From the NCBI GenBank assembly GCA_963797635.1, contig CAWCPZ010000011.1:372001-436000 (forward strand): 64,000 nt of DNA, in the 5' to 3' direction. The position numbers were made by a program, and so were the translations under genes. Of the stretch, positions 54,156-62,048 are shown piece by piece. Numbering within the stretch: the first letter of the stretch is position 1; every line of letters starts with the position of its first letter. The DNA comes from JAOUEA01 sp963797635 (GTDB taxonomy: Bacteria > Actinomycetota > UBA4738 > HRBIN12). The notes beneath the pieces are model-generated. The model made no database searches. It saw only the letters and a program-made list of their open reading frames with translations, and was not told where the DNA came from.

Positions 54156-54637
54156 GACGCGAACCTCGGCGCGAGCCGGCGAGCGGTGTCGGCGAGGAGT
54201 TCGGGCAGCACCCTCGTCTCGCCCACGACCGACATGAAGTTGGTGTCGCCGTTCCAGCGCGGCACGACGTGCCAGTGGACGTGTTCGGGGATGCCCGCGC
54301 CCGCGCCGGCGCCCAGGTTCAGTCCCACGTTGAACCCGTGCGGCTGATCGTCGCGCAGCGCCCGGACGGATCGCTGGATCAACATCTGCACCTCCAGGAG
54401 TTCATCGGAGCTCAGCTCCTCCAGATCGCCCACGTGCCGGAGGGGGACCACCAGGAGATGCCCGGGGTTGTAGGGGAACTTGTTCAACACGATGTAGGCC
54501 GTGGCGCCCGTCGCCAGCACGCGCTCGGGTTCACGATCCGGGATGACGCAGAAGACGCACGCACCGTCGGTGACACCACGTTCCTCGGAACCCGAACGGA
54601 TGTACTCCATCCGCCACGGACTCCAGAGGTGATCCAC
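54152..54637 (-). CDS. HIT family nucleotide hydrolase/phosphorylase
   Basis: The 161-residue protein starts LWSPWRMEYI and has CVFC (zinc), LNKFPYNPGHLLVVPLRHVG, and the histidine triad HVHWHVVPRW. This subtype, next to thrS, corresponds to the mycobacterial Rv2613c Ap4A phosphorylase-like protein. It likely acts on dinucleoside polyphosphates, by-products of aminoacyl-tRNA synthetases, which fits its coupling to thrS (starts are one base apart from the thrS stop). Confidence 0.92.
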   Translation of the reverse strand: MDHLWSPWRMEYIRSGSEERGVTDGACVFCVIPDREPERVLATGATAYIVLNKFPYNPGHLLVVPLRHVGDLEELSSDELLEVQMLIQRSVRALRDDQPHGFNVGLNLGAGAGAGIPEHVHWHVVPRWNGDTNFMSVVGETRVLPELLADTARRLAPRFAS

Positions 54638-56590
54638 TCAGGCGGCTCCGAAGTCGGTCTGCTCGAGCGCCCGGCTGTCGGCTTCGGCGAGCAGCGCGGT
54701 GACGAGATCGTCGAACGCCACACCCTGGTGCTCGGTGCCCGCGCGATCGCGAACGGTGTACAGGCCGGACTCGAGCTCCTGATCGCCGATCACCAGCGTG
54801 TACGGCGCCTTCATCAGTTGCGCCGCCCGGATCTTCTTGCCGACCGATTCCTTCGAATCGTCGACGAACGCCCGCAACCCGGCGTCCTTGGCCTTGGCGG
54901 CGAGCTCCTCGCAGTGCTCGACGTGACGGTCGGCCACCGCGACGAACCGCACCTGCTCGGGTGCGAGCCACAGCGGGAATGCGCCCGCGTAGTGCTCGGT
55001 GAGCACGCCGAAGAACCGCTCGACGGATCCGAACAACGCCCGGTGGATCATGATCGGCCGGTGCCGCTCGCCGTCGGGCCCGGCGTAGTGCAGGTCGAAC
55101 CGCTGCGGGAACTGGAAGTCCACCTGGATCGTGGACATCTGCCACGTACGGCCGATCGCATCACGCGCCTGCACGCTGATCTTCGGCCCGTAGAACGCCC
55201 CGCCGCCCTCATCCATCACCAGCTCGAGATCCATCGCCTCGGCCGCCTGGCGCAGCACCTCCGTGGCCTCGGCCCAGTCCTCGTCCGAACCCACCGCCTT
55301 GTCTTCCGGCCGGGTCGACAGTTCCAGGTAGAAGTCGTCGAGCCCGTAGTCGCGCAACAGGTCGAGCACGAACACCAGCAGGGAGCGCAGCTCCTCGCCC
55401 ATCTGCTCCTTGGTGGTGAAGATGTGCGCGTCGTCCATCGTGAGTCCGCGCACCCGCGTGAGCCCGTGGATCACACCGGACTTCTCGTACCGATAGACCG
55501 CCCCGAACTCGAACAACCGCAGCGGCAGTTCCCGGTAGCTCCGGGTGCGGCTGCGGTAGATCAGGATGTGCATCGGGCAGTTCATGGGCTTGAGGTAGTA
55601 CTCCGTGCCGCCGTCGAGCTCCATCGGCGGGAACATGCCGTCGGCGAACCACTCCAGGTGCCCGCTGGTTTCGAACAACTCCCGCTTCGTGATGTGCGGC
55701 GTGTTCACGAACTCGTAGCCGGCCTCCTCGTGACGACGCCGCGAGTAGTCCTCCATCAGGCGCCGGATCAAGCCGCCCTTCGGATGGAACACCGCGAGCC
55801 CCGACCCGATCTCGTCGGGGAACGAGAACAGATCCAGCTCCAACCCGAGCTTGCGGTGATCGCGCCGCTCGGCTTCCTCCAAGCGGTGCAGGTGCGCCTC
55901 GAGATCGTCCTTGGTGGCCCAGGCGGTGCCGTAGATGCGGGTCAGCTGGGGGTTCTTCTCGTCCCCGCGCCAGTAGGCACCGGCGACGTTGGTGAGCTTG
56001 AAGGCGCCCAGCTTGCCGGTGTGCGGCACATGCGGACCCATGCAGAGGTCGGCCCACTCGCCGTTGCGATACAGGCTGACGGTCTCACCCTCGGAAGCCT
56101 CGGGATCGTCGTCGTTGTCGAGGCCGGCGATGATCTCCAGCTTGAACGGCTGATCCGCCAGCCGCTCGGCCGCTTCGGCGCGCGAGACCTCCTCGCGCAC
56201 GAACGGCTGGTTCTGTTTCACGATCTGCCGCATGCGCCGGTCGATCTTCGCGAGCTCGGCGGTGCCGATCGTCTCGGGCAGGTCGAAGTCGTAGTAGAAG
56301 CCGTCGGTCACCGCGGGCCCGATCGCGTACTTCGTCCCCGGGTAGAGATCGCAGACGGCCTGGGCCAGCACATGGGCGGTGGAATGGCGCAGCACGTGCA
56401 ATCCGTCCTCGGAGCCCGGAGCGATCGCCTCGACCGCGGCGTCGGCGGCGGGGACGAACGAGAGGTCGCGGAGCTCGCCGTCCACCCGTGCCGCGATCGT
56501 GCCCTTGGGCAGCGCGGATCCGATCGGCTCGCCTTCGGGGAGCTCGATCGCGGCGCCGTCGGGAAGGGTCAGGGTGGGCATGGCGGCCAT
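54638..56590 (-). CDS. thrS: Threonyl-tRNA synthetase
   Basis: The approximately 650-residue enzyme has an N-terminal TGS domain (TLTLPDGAAIELPEGEPIGS), the editing/SAD domain (RHSTAHVLAQAVCDLYPGTK and the LCMGPHVPHTG Cys/His site), the class II core with KPMNCPMHILIYRSRTRSYR, GLTRVRGLTMDDAHIF and HRALFGSVERFFGVLTEHYA, and an anticodon domain. The ATG at 56590 or the one three codons later (56581) are both possible and neither has a strong ribosome site. The long in-frame extension upstream overlaps the ABC permease and is rejected. Confidence 0.96.
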   Translation of the reverse strand: MAAMPTLTLPDGAAIELPEGEPIGSALPKGTIAARVDGELRDLSFVPAADAAVEAIAPGSEDGLHVLRHSTAHVLAQAVCDLYPGTKYAIGPAVTDGFYYDFDLPETIGTAELAKIDRRMRQIVKQNQPFVREEVSRAEAAERLADQPFKLEIIAGLDNDDDPEASEGETVSLYRNGEWADLCMGPHVPHTGKLGAFKLTNVAGAYWRGDEKNPQLTRIYGTAWATKDDLEAHLHRLEEAERRDHRKLGLELDLFSFPDEIGSGLAVFHPKGGLIRRLMEDYSRRRHEEAGYEFVNTPHITKRELFETSGHLEWFADGMFPPMELDGGTEYYLKPMNCPMHILIYRSRTRSYRELPLRLFEFGAVYRYEKSGVIHGLTRVRGLTMDDAHIFTTKEQMGEELRSLLVFVLDLLRDYGLDDFYLELSTRPEDKAVGSDEDWAEATEVLRQAAEAMDLELVMDEGGGAFYGPKISVQARDAIGRTWQMSTIQVDFQFPQRFDLHYAGPDGERHRPIMIHRALFGSVERFFGVLTEHYAGAFPLWLAPEQVRFVAVADRHVEHCEELAAKAKDAGLRAFVDDSKESVGKKIRAAQLMKAPYTLVIGDQELESGLYTVRDRAGTEHQGVAFDDLVTALLAEADSRALEQTDFGAA

Positions 56591-56610
56591 GATAGCGACC
56601 GCCCGCCTGC

Positions 56611-59157
56611 CTACTCGTACGAGATCGCCTCGAGCACGTTGAGCTTGGCGGCTCGCCGGGCCGGGAGGAGCGCGACCACGACACCCGCCAGCGCCGCGAG
56701 GATGAGGAAGAACACCAACTGCCCCACCGGCAGCACGAACTCGGTGATGCCCTCGGGCGCCAGCGCCTGCTGCAGCGCCCAGCCGAAGAAGATGCCGATC
56801 GCGATGCCGAACAACGCCCCGAGGATCGCGATGATCACCGACTCCCATCGGATCATGCGCTTCACCTGCGTCCGACCCATGCCCACGGCGCGCAACAGCC
56901 CGAGCTCCCGGGTGCGTTCGAAGATCGACAGGCTCAGCGTGTTCGCGATCCCGAAGAGCGCGATCACGACCGCGAGGAACAGCATCGCGGTGACGAGACC
57001 CAGCAGCTGGTTCACGAAGCCGGCCTGCTGATCGCGGAAGGCTGCCTGGTCCTGTACCTCGATGTTGCCGAACTCGGCCGTGGCCTGCTCGACGTCGCCT
57101 CGGACGGCGGCGGTATCGGCTCCGTCCGCGACCTTCACGAACACGAACGTGTCGAGCTGGGCGCGGAAGAGCTCGTCGAACGTGTCGAGGGACACCACGT
57201 AGTCCCCCACCAACCGGTTGTCGTCGAAGGTCCCGCCGATCGTGAGCGGATCGTCGCCGATCGTGGCGAACGCCGATGGGAGCTCGTCGCCCACAGCCCA
57301 TCCGTTGTCCTCCATCGTCTGGTCGTAGACCAGCACGTCACCGCCGTCGAGGGAGGCGATGGCTCCCTCGCTCGGTCCCAGGTTCGCCACGGTTTCGATC
57401 GTGGCCGGATCCACGCCGGTCATCGCGGCGTCGCTGTCGTTGACCTTGAACCCACCCTGCCGGAACGCCGAGACGGCCTCGACACCGTCGACGTCGGCGG
57501 TCCGAGCCGCCACTTCCTGGCTGAACGGGAGGAACGAGGACGACGTCAACACGAGGTCGGCACGCAGCGTGTCCTGCAGGGCCGCGTCGAACGAGGCCTT
57601 CAGCGACGCGGACAAGATCGAGACCATGGCGATCAGCCCCAGGCCGATCATCAGCGCCGACGACGTCGCCGCCGTCCGGCGTGGGTTGCGCATCGCGTTC
57701 TCGCGGCCCAACCGGGCCGCCATGCTCAAGCCGCGAACGGGGCGCCCGATCGCACCCGAGAGCGGACGGGCCGCGAGGGGCGACAGGATCGCGATCCCGA
57801 TGAAGATCACGGCCGCCCCGCCGCCGATCAGGAGACCGGCGTTGTCCGGTTCCCCGAACAGCCCGTAGCCCAGGAACGCGAGCCCCAGCGCCGTCACGAT
57901 CACGCCGATCACCGAGCGCCGCCCCAGGTGGTCGGCGCCGGCGTCCTGCGAGTCACGCAGCGCCTCGATCGGGGCCACGCGCGCGGCCCGACGGGCGGGA
58001 AGCACCGACGCCACGGTGGTCACGACCACCCCGATGATCAGGGAGACCACGATGGTCCGCGGCTCGAGCTGGAGCGAGGTGCTGGGCAGGTCGATGCCGA
58101 ACCCGGACAGCAACGCCTTCAGGAGCACCGCGATCCCGACCCCGGCGACGATGCCGATGACCGCCGCCACCAGTCCGAGCACGAGGGCTTCGATGATCAC
58201 GGAGGTGAGGACCTGGCGGCGGCTCGCGCCGACGGCGCGCAGAAGGGCCAGCTCCTTGGCCCGCTGAGCGACGATGATCGAAAAGGTGTTGAAGATCTGG
58301 AACGACCCCACGAACAGGGCGATGAACGCGAAGACCAGCAGGGCGATCCGGAAGAATCCGAGCCCTTCCTTGAGCTGGTCGGACTGCTCGTCGGCCACTG
58401 ACGTGCTCGTGACCGCTTCGACCTTGGGCGGCAGCACGTCCTGGATCGCGGCCCGCAGCTGCCCGGGGTCCGTGCCCTCGTCCCCGAGCACCGAGATCGA
58501 ATCGAATTCGCCCTCCTTGTCGAGCACCCGCTGGGCGGTGGGCAAGGTGAACGCGGCCAGCGTGGCACCACCCAGGTTGTCGGCGTCGCCGAACCCGAGG
58601 ATCCCGGAGATCGTGAACTCCTCGGGAGGACCCTGGAAGAGGATCTTCACGTCCTGACCCACCGTGAGGTCGTAGCGGGTCGCCGTCGCGGCGTCGATCA
58701 CGACGTCATCGGCGGCGCTGGGCGCCGCGCCCTCCCGGATCTGCACGGTCGGGTTCGTGTCGGTCCAGTTCGTTCCGATCGTCGGCGGACCGACGCCGCC
58801 GATCGGGTCGCCCGTTGCCGGGTCGACGACCTGCGCGCTTCCCGAGACGTCGCCGGAAGCCGACGCGACCCCGGGGACCGATTCGACCGTGGGCAACAAC
58901 GTGTCCGGGACCGGATCGCGTTCCTCGATCGCGCCGCTCCCCGGTCCGGTCGCGCTCGGAGCGAATGCCTGCTCGGCCCGGACCACCACGTCCGAGCCCG
59001 CGGCCGCGTCGGTGAACAACTGGTCGAACGCCTTGTTCATCGTGTCGGTGAGCACGAACGTCCCAGCGACGAAGCCGACCCCGAGCACGATCGAGATGAC
59101 CGTGAGCGCCAGACGGCGCTTGCGGGCGAGGAGCCCTTTCAGGGTGGCGCGAAGCAT
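56611..59157 (-). CDS. ABC transporter permease, MacB/FtsX type
   Basis: The 848-residue protein has an N-terminal helix (LALTVISIVLGVGFVAGTFV), a periplasmic MacB-PCD-like domain, a first FtsX domain (about 265-395, with FNTFSIIVAQRAKELALLRA), a middle membrane region, a second periplasmic domain, and a second FtsX domain (about 715-840, with FERTRELGLLRAVGMGRTQV). This ten-helix layout is that of LolCDE/MacB-like exporters or of lipoprotein and peptide transporters of Gram-positive bacteria. It is paired with the ATPase five bases upstream. The substrate is unknown. Confidence 0.93.
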   Translation of the reverse strand: MLRATLKGLLARKRRLALTVISIVLGVGFVAGTFVLTDTMNKAFDQLFTDAAAGSDVVVRAEQAFAPSATGPGSGAIEERDPVPDTLLPTVESVPGVASASGDVSGSAQVVDPATGDPIGGVGPPTIGTNWTDTNPTVQIREGAAPSAADDVVIDAATATRYDLTVGQDVKILFQGPPEEFTISGILGFGDADNLGGATLAAFTLPTAQRVLDKEGEFDSISVLGDEGTDPGQLRAAIQDVLPPKVEAVTSTSVADEQSDQLKEGLGFFRIALLVFAFIALFVGSFQIFNTFSIIVAQRAKELALLRAVGASRRQVLTSVIIEALVLGLVAAVIGIVAGVGIAVLLKALLSGFGIDLPSTSLQLEPRTIVVSLIIGVVVTTVASVLPARRAARVAPIEALRDSQDAGADHLGRRSVIGVIVTALGLAFLGYGLFGEPDNAGLLIGGGAAVIFIGIAILSPLAARPLSGAIGRPVRGLSMAARLGRENAMRNPRRTAATSSALMIGLGLIAMVSILSASLKASFDAALQDTLRADLVLTSSSFLPFSQEVAARTADVDGVEAVSAFRQGGFKVNDSDAAMTGVDPATIETVANLGPSEGAIASLDGGDVLVYDQTMEDNGWAVGDELPSAFATIGDDPLTIGGTFDDNRLVGDYVVSLDTFDELFRAQLDTFVFVKVADGADTAAVRGDVEQATAEFGNIEVQDQAAFRDQQAGFVNQLLGLVTAMLFLAVVIALFGIANTLSLSIFERTRELGLLRAVGMGRTQVKRMIRWESVIIAILGALFGIAIGIFFGWALQQALAPEGITEFVLPVGQLVFFLILAALAGVVVALLPARRAAKLNVLEAISYE

Positions 59158-59162
59158 GAGGG

Positions 59163-59912
59163 TCAGCCTTCCAGCGACTTCAGTCTGTCCAGGACCGATG
59201 CTGCCGTCGGCTCACGCATCTCATCGACGATGAGCCCGTCGGCGAGGAACACGACCCGGTCGGCGTAGCCGGCGGCGCCGGCGTCATGGGTGACCATCAC
59301 GATCGTCTGGCCGTATTCCTTCACGGCTTCGCGCAGGAACCCGAGCAACTCGGCACCCGACCGCGAGTCCAGGTTCCCCGTGGGTTCGTCGGCGAAGGCG
59401 ATCTCGGGCCGGCTCACCAACGCGCGGGCACCGGCCACGCGCTGCTGCTGCCCGCCGGAGAGCTCGGACGGGCGATGCCCCAGCCGATCGCGGATGCCGA
59501 TCGTGTCCACGACCTGATCGAACCACGCGCGGTCGACGTCCCGTCCCGCGATGTCCAGGGGAAGGGTGATGTTCTCCGAGGCGGTGAGCGTGGGGATGAG
59601 GTTGAACGCCTGGAACACGAACCCCACCTTGTCGCGCCGCAGCGTCGTCAGCGCCTTCTCCGACAGCGTCGTGAGGTCGACGTCACCGATCAGGACGTTG
59701 CCCGAGGTCGGCGTGTCGAGGCCCGCCATGCAGTGCAGCAGGGTCGACTTGCCCGACCCCGACGGCCCCATGATCGCGGTGAACTCGGCGGCGGCGAAGT
59801 CGACCGAGACCCCCCGCAGGGCCTGGACCGCGGCATCGCCCTGCCCGTAGATCTTCCGCAGGTCGACCGCGCGAGCGGCGACACCGGGCGTGGCTGGCGC
59901 GGGAACGGACAT
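59163..59912 (-). CDS. ABC transporter ATP-binding protein, LolD/MacB type
   Basis: The 249-residue ATPase contains Walker A GPSGSGKST, Q-loop FVFQAFNLIPTLTASENITL, signature LSGGQQQR, Walker B IAFADEPTG and the switch His in MVTHD. The EPTGNLDSRSG stretch is characteristic of the MacB/LolD subclass. I start at the ATG at 59912, which has AGGAGG eight bases upstream; an upstream in-frame ATG adds 14 residues without a better site. It forms a transporter with the permease that follows. Confidence 0.95.
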   Translation of the reverse strand: MSVPAPATPGVAARAVDLRKIYGQGDAAVQALRGVSVDFAAAEFTAIMGPSGSGKSTLLHCMAGLDTPTSGNVLIGDVDLTTLSEKALTTLRRDKVGFVFQAFNLIPTLTASENITLPLDIAGRDVDRAWFDQVVDTIGIRDRLGHRPSELSGGQQQRVAGARALVSRPEIAFADEPTGNLDSRSGAELLGFLREAVKEYGQTIVMVTHDAGAAGYADRVVFLADGLIVDEMREPTAASVLDRLKSLEG

Positions 59913-60025
59913 GCGGGTTTCCTCCTGCTCGGGTCGAACGGGCGAACGCTGCACACCCTACCGAACGGGGATGGAGACGCCGTCGCACACAAGCAGAACG
60001 AGCGGGACCCGTCGTCGTCGGATCG

Positions 60026-60169
60026 TCAGGCAGCGTGTCGCGTGCGACGGACTCGAGGGCGAGGTTGGCGCGGCCGAGGGGCAGCGTTCGACTCGATGTC
60101 CATCGTGGAGCCCCACGCAACGGTGATGACGAGGAGCGCGACGACTGCGATCACGAAGGCGATCACCAT
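60026..60169 (-). CDS. Possible small membrane protein (47 residues)
   Basis: A short frame encodes one hydrophobic helix (MVIAFVIAVVALLVITVAWG) followed by a basic Pro/Arg-rich tail (NAAPRPRQPRPRVRRTRHAA). The composition fits a real single-pass peptide, but there is no ribosome site before the ATG. It lies in the 420-base gap between the ABC ATPase gene and tRNA-Val. Otherwise that gap holds only the hairpin at 60190-60219. Confidence 0.35.
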   Translation of the reverse strand: MVIAFVIAVVALLVITVAWGSTMDIESNAAPRPRQPRPRVRRTRHAA

Positions 60170-60189
60170 GTGCAAAATCGTTTCACAAC

Positions 60190-60219
60190 GCCCGCGATGT
60201 TGCCAGCAACAGGACGGGC
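60190..60219 (-). terminator. Hairpin downstream of tRNA-Val(CAC)
   Basis: GCCCG/CGGGC flank an inner TGTTGC/GCAACA stem in one interrupted hairpin. On the minus strand it is followed within 15 bases by ATTTTGC, so it may terminate the tRNA-Val transcript. Confidence 0.4.
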
Positions 60220-60335
60220 CATTTCGGTGTTAGGCCGAACGGGCGACCGGAGGCACGTTCGTGCGTGGGCAAGTGCCTAGTCCTTCGGTGGACGAGCGAC
60301 CGAAGCGAGCCCCGCAGGGTCGATCCTCGTCCGAG

Positions 60336-60410
60336 TGGTGGGCGCGGCAGGTTTTGAACCTGCGACCTCTCGCGTGTGAGGCGAGCGCTCTCCCACTGAG
60401 CTACGCGCCC
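60336..60410 (-). tRNA. tRNA-Val (anticodon CAC)
   Basis: The minus strand folds as a full cloverleaf: acceptor GGGCGCG/CGCGCCC, D-arm with AGCTCAGTGGGAGAGC, anticodon stem CTCGC/GCGAG enclosing CTCACAC (anticodon CAC), and T-arm with GGTTCAAAACC. The discriminator A is followed by an encoded CCA. It reads GTG codons, which are frequent here. Confidence 0.95.
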
Positions 60411-60679
60411 GGACGGCAGGAACGATAGCAAGTTCCGACGCGAACCTTCATGCGGGACCGATCCATCGCCGCCGGAAGCGGGCAAAAGTGACGGCGGCAC
60501 GTGCCCGCGTCGTGCCGCCGTCGGCCCGGGCCGGAGCCCGGACGCTTCACGGCCGGAAGTCTGTCACGGTGACACGACAACTGCAAGGTTGCCTCTGCGA
60601 AGGATGGCGCTTCCGCTCAACGGCGCATCATCAACCGCATCGGACCATTGCGTGAGGTCGGCCCGCGCCAACGTTGCTC

Positions 60680-60845
60680 GAGTGCCTAGAGAGGCACGGC
60701 TCCAAGTCCCCTTCGACCCAGACCGAGGAAGGCCACGCTCGGCTCAGGCGTAACGCCGGGAACACCTCCGGCGATGTAGCAAGTGGACCTACCCCCGGGT
60801 CCGATTTACGCAAGAGAGACCCCGGGTTCGCTGGGGTCTCTCTTT
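60680..60845 (+). ncRNA. Candidate structured small RNA ending in a strong terminator
   Basis: The 60411-60811 stretch has no convincing gene. Its last part is a series of perfect small hairpins in the plus sense: GTGCCT/AGGCAC, CCGAG/CTCGG, GGCG/CGCC, GCCGG/CCGGC and GGACC/GGTCC, leading straight into the terminator at 60812-60845. This would fit a small RNA. I compared it by eye with 4.5S/SRP RNA, RNase P RNA and tmRNA and found no match. It could equally be the trailer of an unrecognised short gene. The 5' end given is approximate. Confidence 0.3.
60812..60845 (+). terminator. Strong rho-independent terminator
   Basis: AAGAGAGACCCC (60812-60823) and GGGGTCTCTCTT (60833-60844) form a perfect 12-bp stem with a nine-base loop. 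A short T run falls at its end on the plus strand and an A/T-rich end on the other, so it could work in both directions. It is the best terminator in the window, yet no gene is recognised directly upstream on either strand. Confidence 0.8.
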
Positions 60846-60908
60846 GCGTTGATACGCCGGGGCGTCGGGATAGCGGGCCGGCAAGATCCGAAGCACTTCA
60901 CGAACCGA

Positions 60909-60985
60909 AACGGGCCCGCCGAGACCCCCGTTGACGGGACGGCCGTGCGCGACCGCTCCCCCTCAATTTGCTCGGCGGGCCCGTT
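60909..60985. repeat. 15-bp perfect inverted repeat in the gene-free tRNA region
   Basis: AACGGGCCCGCCGAG (60909-60923) is matched perfectly by CTCGGCGGGCCCGTT (60971-60985) around a 47-base loop that contains its own hairpin (CCCGT/ACGGG). Immediately beyond it, GGGCCTC/GAGGCCC (60987-61016) forms another stem. The 60846-61113 interval has no credible gene. Purpose unknown; terminator, small RNA or remnant of a mobile element are options. Confidence 0.5.
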
Positions 60986-61113
60986 CGGGCCTCGCGCCTC
61001 CAAGGATCGGAGGCCCTTCGAGCGTAGGAGCAGCGGTAGAGGCAGCCAATAGGGCATTGGGCCCACGTCTCAAGGCTCGCCATGGACAGGCTCTGGATGG
61101 TGAGCGGACAGCT

Positions 61114-61160
61114 CGAAGCCCCCGGACTTGGATCTGACAGGGACCGGTCCGAGGGCTTCG
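61114..61160 (-). terminator. Hairpin terminator after the small secreted protein
   Basis: CGAAGCCCCCGGAC and GTCCGAGGGCTTCG pair over 14 positions with one mismatch and a 19-base loop. It begins 20 bases after the stop of the small secreted protein gene, in the correct orientation for its terminator. Confidence 0.6.
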
Positions 61161-61179
61161 AAGCTCAGCAGCTATCCGT

Positions 61180-61506
61180 TCAGCAGTAGATGCCGCTGTA
61201 CGGGTCCGGGTAGCACACCTCGCCGTAGACGACGTAGTAGCTGATCCCGGGGGTCTGTCCGCCACCGTTGGTCCATGTGACCGTGTACGGCGAGCCGTCG
61301 GAGACCAAGATCCCGCTGGCCTTCGTCCCGGCCTTCACGCAGAACTGCGTCCCGGCGGGGAGTGTCAGCGTCTTGCCGAAGCTGTCGCCAACCTCGGTCT
61401 TGGTGCCTCCGGACGGGCAGTGCTGGGTGGCGGCGCTGGCGCTCACGCCACCGAACACGACACTGAGGGTGAAGACCGTCAGTGCCAAGAGAAGCAATCT
61501 GCGCAC
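61180..61506 (-). CDS. Small secreted protein with four cysteines
   Basis: The 108-residue product has a clear Sec signal peptide (MRRLLLLALTVFTLSVVFGG then VSASAA, likely cleaved before TQHC). The mature 82 residues contain four Cys (in QHCPSGG, QFCVKAG, EVCYPD and the C-terminal IYC), and are rich in Gly, Thr and Tyr, with a beta-sheet-like pattern (GKTLTLPAGTQFCVKAGTKA, YTVTWTNGGG). This suggests a small disulfide-bonded extracellular protein. I do not recognise a family. AAAGGAG lies seven bases before the GTG start. It stands alone between tRNA genes with its own terminator. Confidence 0.75.
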   Translation of the reverse strand: MRRLLLLALTVFTLSVVFGGVSASAATQHCPSGGTKTEVGDSFGKTLTLPAGTQFCVKAGTKASGILVSDGSPYTVTWTNGGGQTPGISYYVVYGEVCYPDPYSGIYC

Positions 61507-61514
61507 GATTGCGC

Positions 61515-61530
61515 TCCTTTCACGAAAGGA
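61515..61530 (-). promoter_or_regulatory. Hairpin covering the ribosome site of the small secreted protein
   Basis: In the mRNA, TCCTTT pairs with AAAGGA of the ribosome site through a CGTG loop. This six-pair hairpin would hide the Shine-Dalgarno sequence and could make translation conditional. The pairing is seen; the effect is inferred. Confidence 0.35.
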
Positions 61531-61717
61531 TCGGGGGTCGATCCAGGGAAACCAAGGCTAGGTCAAAGGGGCTGAGTGTGGTACCCCCTAATGGCTAGGG
61601 CGTCTAGGCCGAAGGGCTCATCCAAGCCCGCATGCGAGCGGCACGCTGGTGGCACGGCCGAGGAACGGTCGGTCTCATGATCGGGCCCCCGTATGCCCTC
61701 TGACCTGCTGTTTCAAG

Positions 61718-61792
61718 TGGTGGGCGATAGAGGATTTGAACCTCTGACCTCTTCCGTGTCAAGGAAGCGCTCTCCCCCTGAGCTAATCGCCC
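61718..61792 (-). tRNA. tRNA-Val (anticodon GAC)
   Basis: Acceptor GGGCGAT/ATCGCCC, D-arm with AGCTCAGGGGGAGAGC, anticodon stem CTTCC/GGAAG enclosing TTGACAC (anticodon GAC), and T-arm with GGTTCAAATCC form a complete cloverleaf. Discriminator A and CCA are encoded. Confidence 0.95.
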
Positions 61793-61812
61793 GCGGCCGA
61801 CCGAACCCTTCG

Positions 61813-61883
61813 AGGCGGGGACCGGAATCGAACCGGTGTGCGAGGCTTTGCAGGCCTCTGCCTAACCACTCGGCCACCCCGCC
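61813..61883 (-). tRNA. tRNA-Cys (anticodon GCA)
   Basis: Acceptor GGCGGGG/CCCCGCC, anticodon stem GAGGC/GCCTC enclosing CTGCAAA (anticodon GCA), T-arm with GGTTCGATTCC and the discriminator T (U73) typical of tRNA-Cys. CCA is not encoded. It lies 20 bases upstream of tRNA-Val(GAC), so the two may share a transcript. Confidence 0.94.
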
Positions 61884-62048
61884 GCAATCTCGCCTTACTG
61901 TACCTGTCGACACGCGAATGGCCGCCCTGAGGAAGCCCTCCGGTTGGACCGGACGTCCGCTCGACCCTCGCGTCGACGCAGCCAGCAGTCGATCGGAAGC
62001 GATACATGGCGCCGACCCTGCGTCGGATGAGCCTCATATGCTGAGGGC

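Noticed and set aside
60680..60845. SRP (4.5S) RNA, RNase P RNA or tmRNA
   Set aside because: The region has a GGAAGG-like piece and a strong terminator, but lacks the conserved SRP loop, the RNase P P4 sequence and any tRNA-like end.
60806..61265. Minus-strand open frames of 60-100 codons in the tRNA interval
   Set aside because: They are Arg/Ala/Pro-rich, have no ribosome site, and cover the inverted repeats; composition fits random GC-rich DNA.
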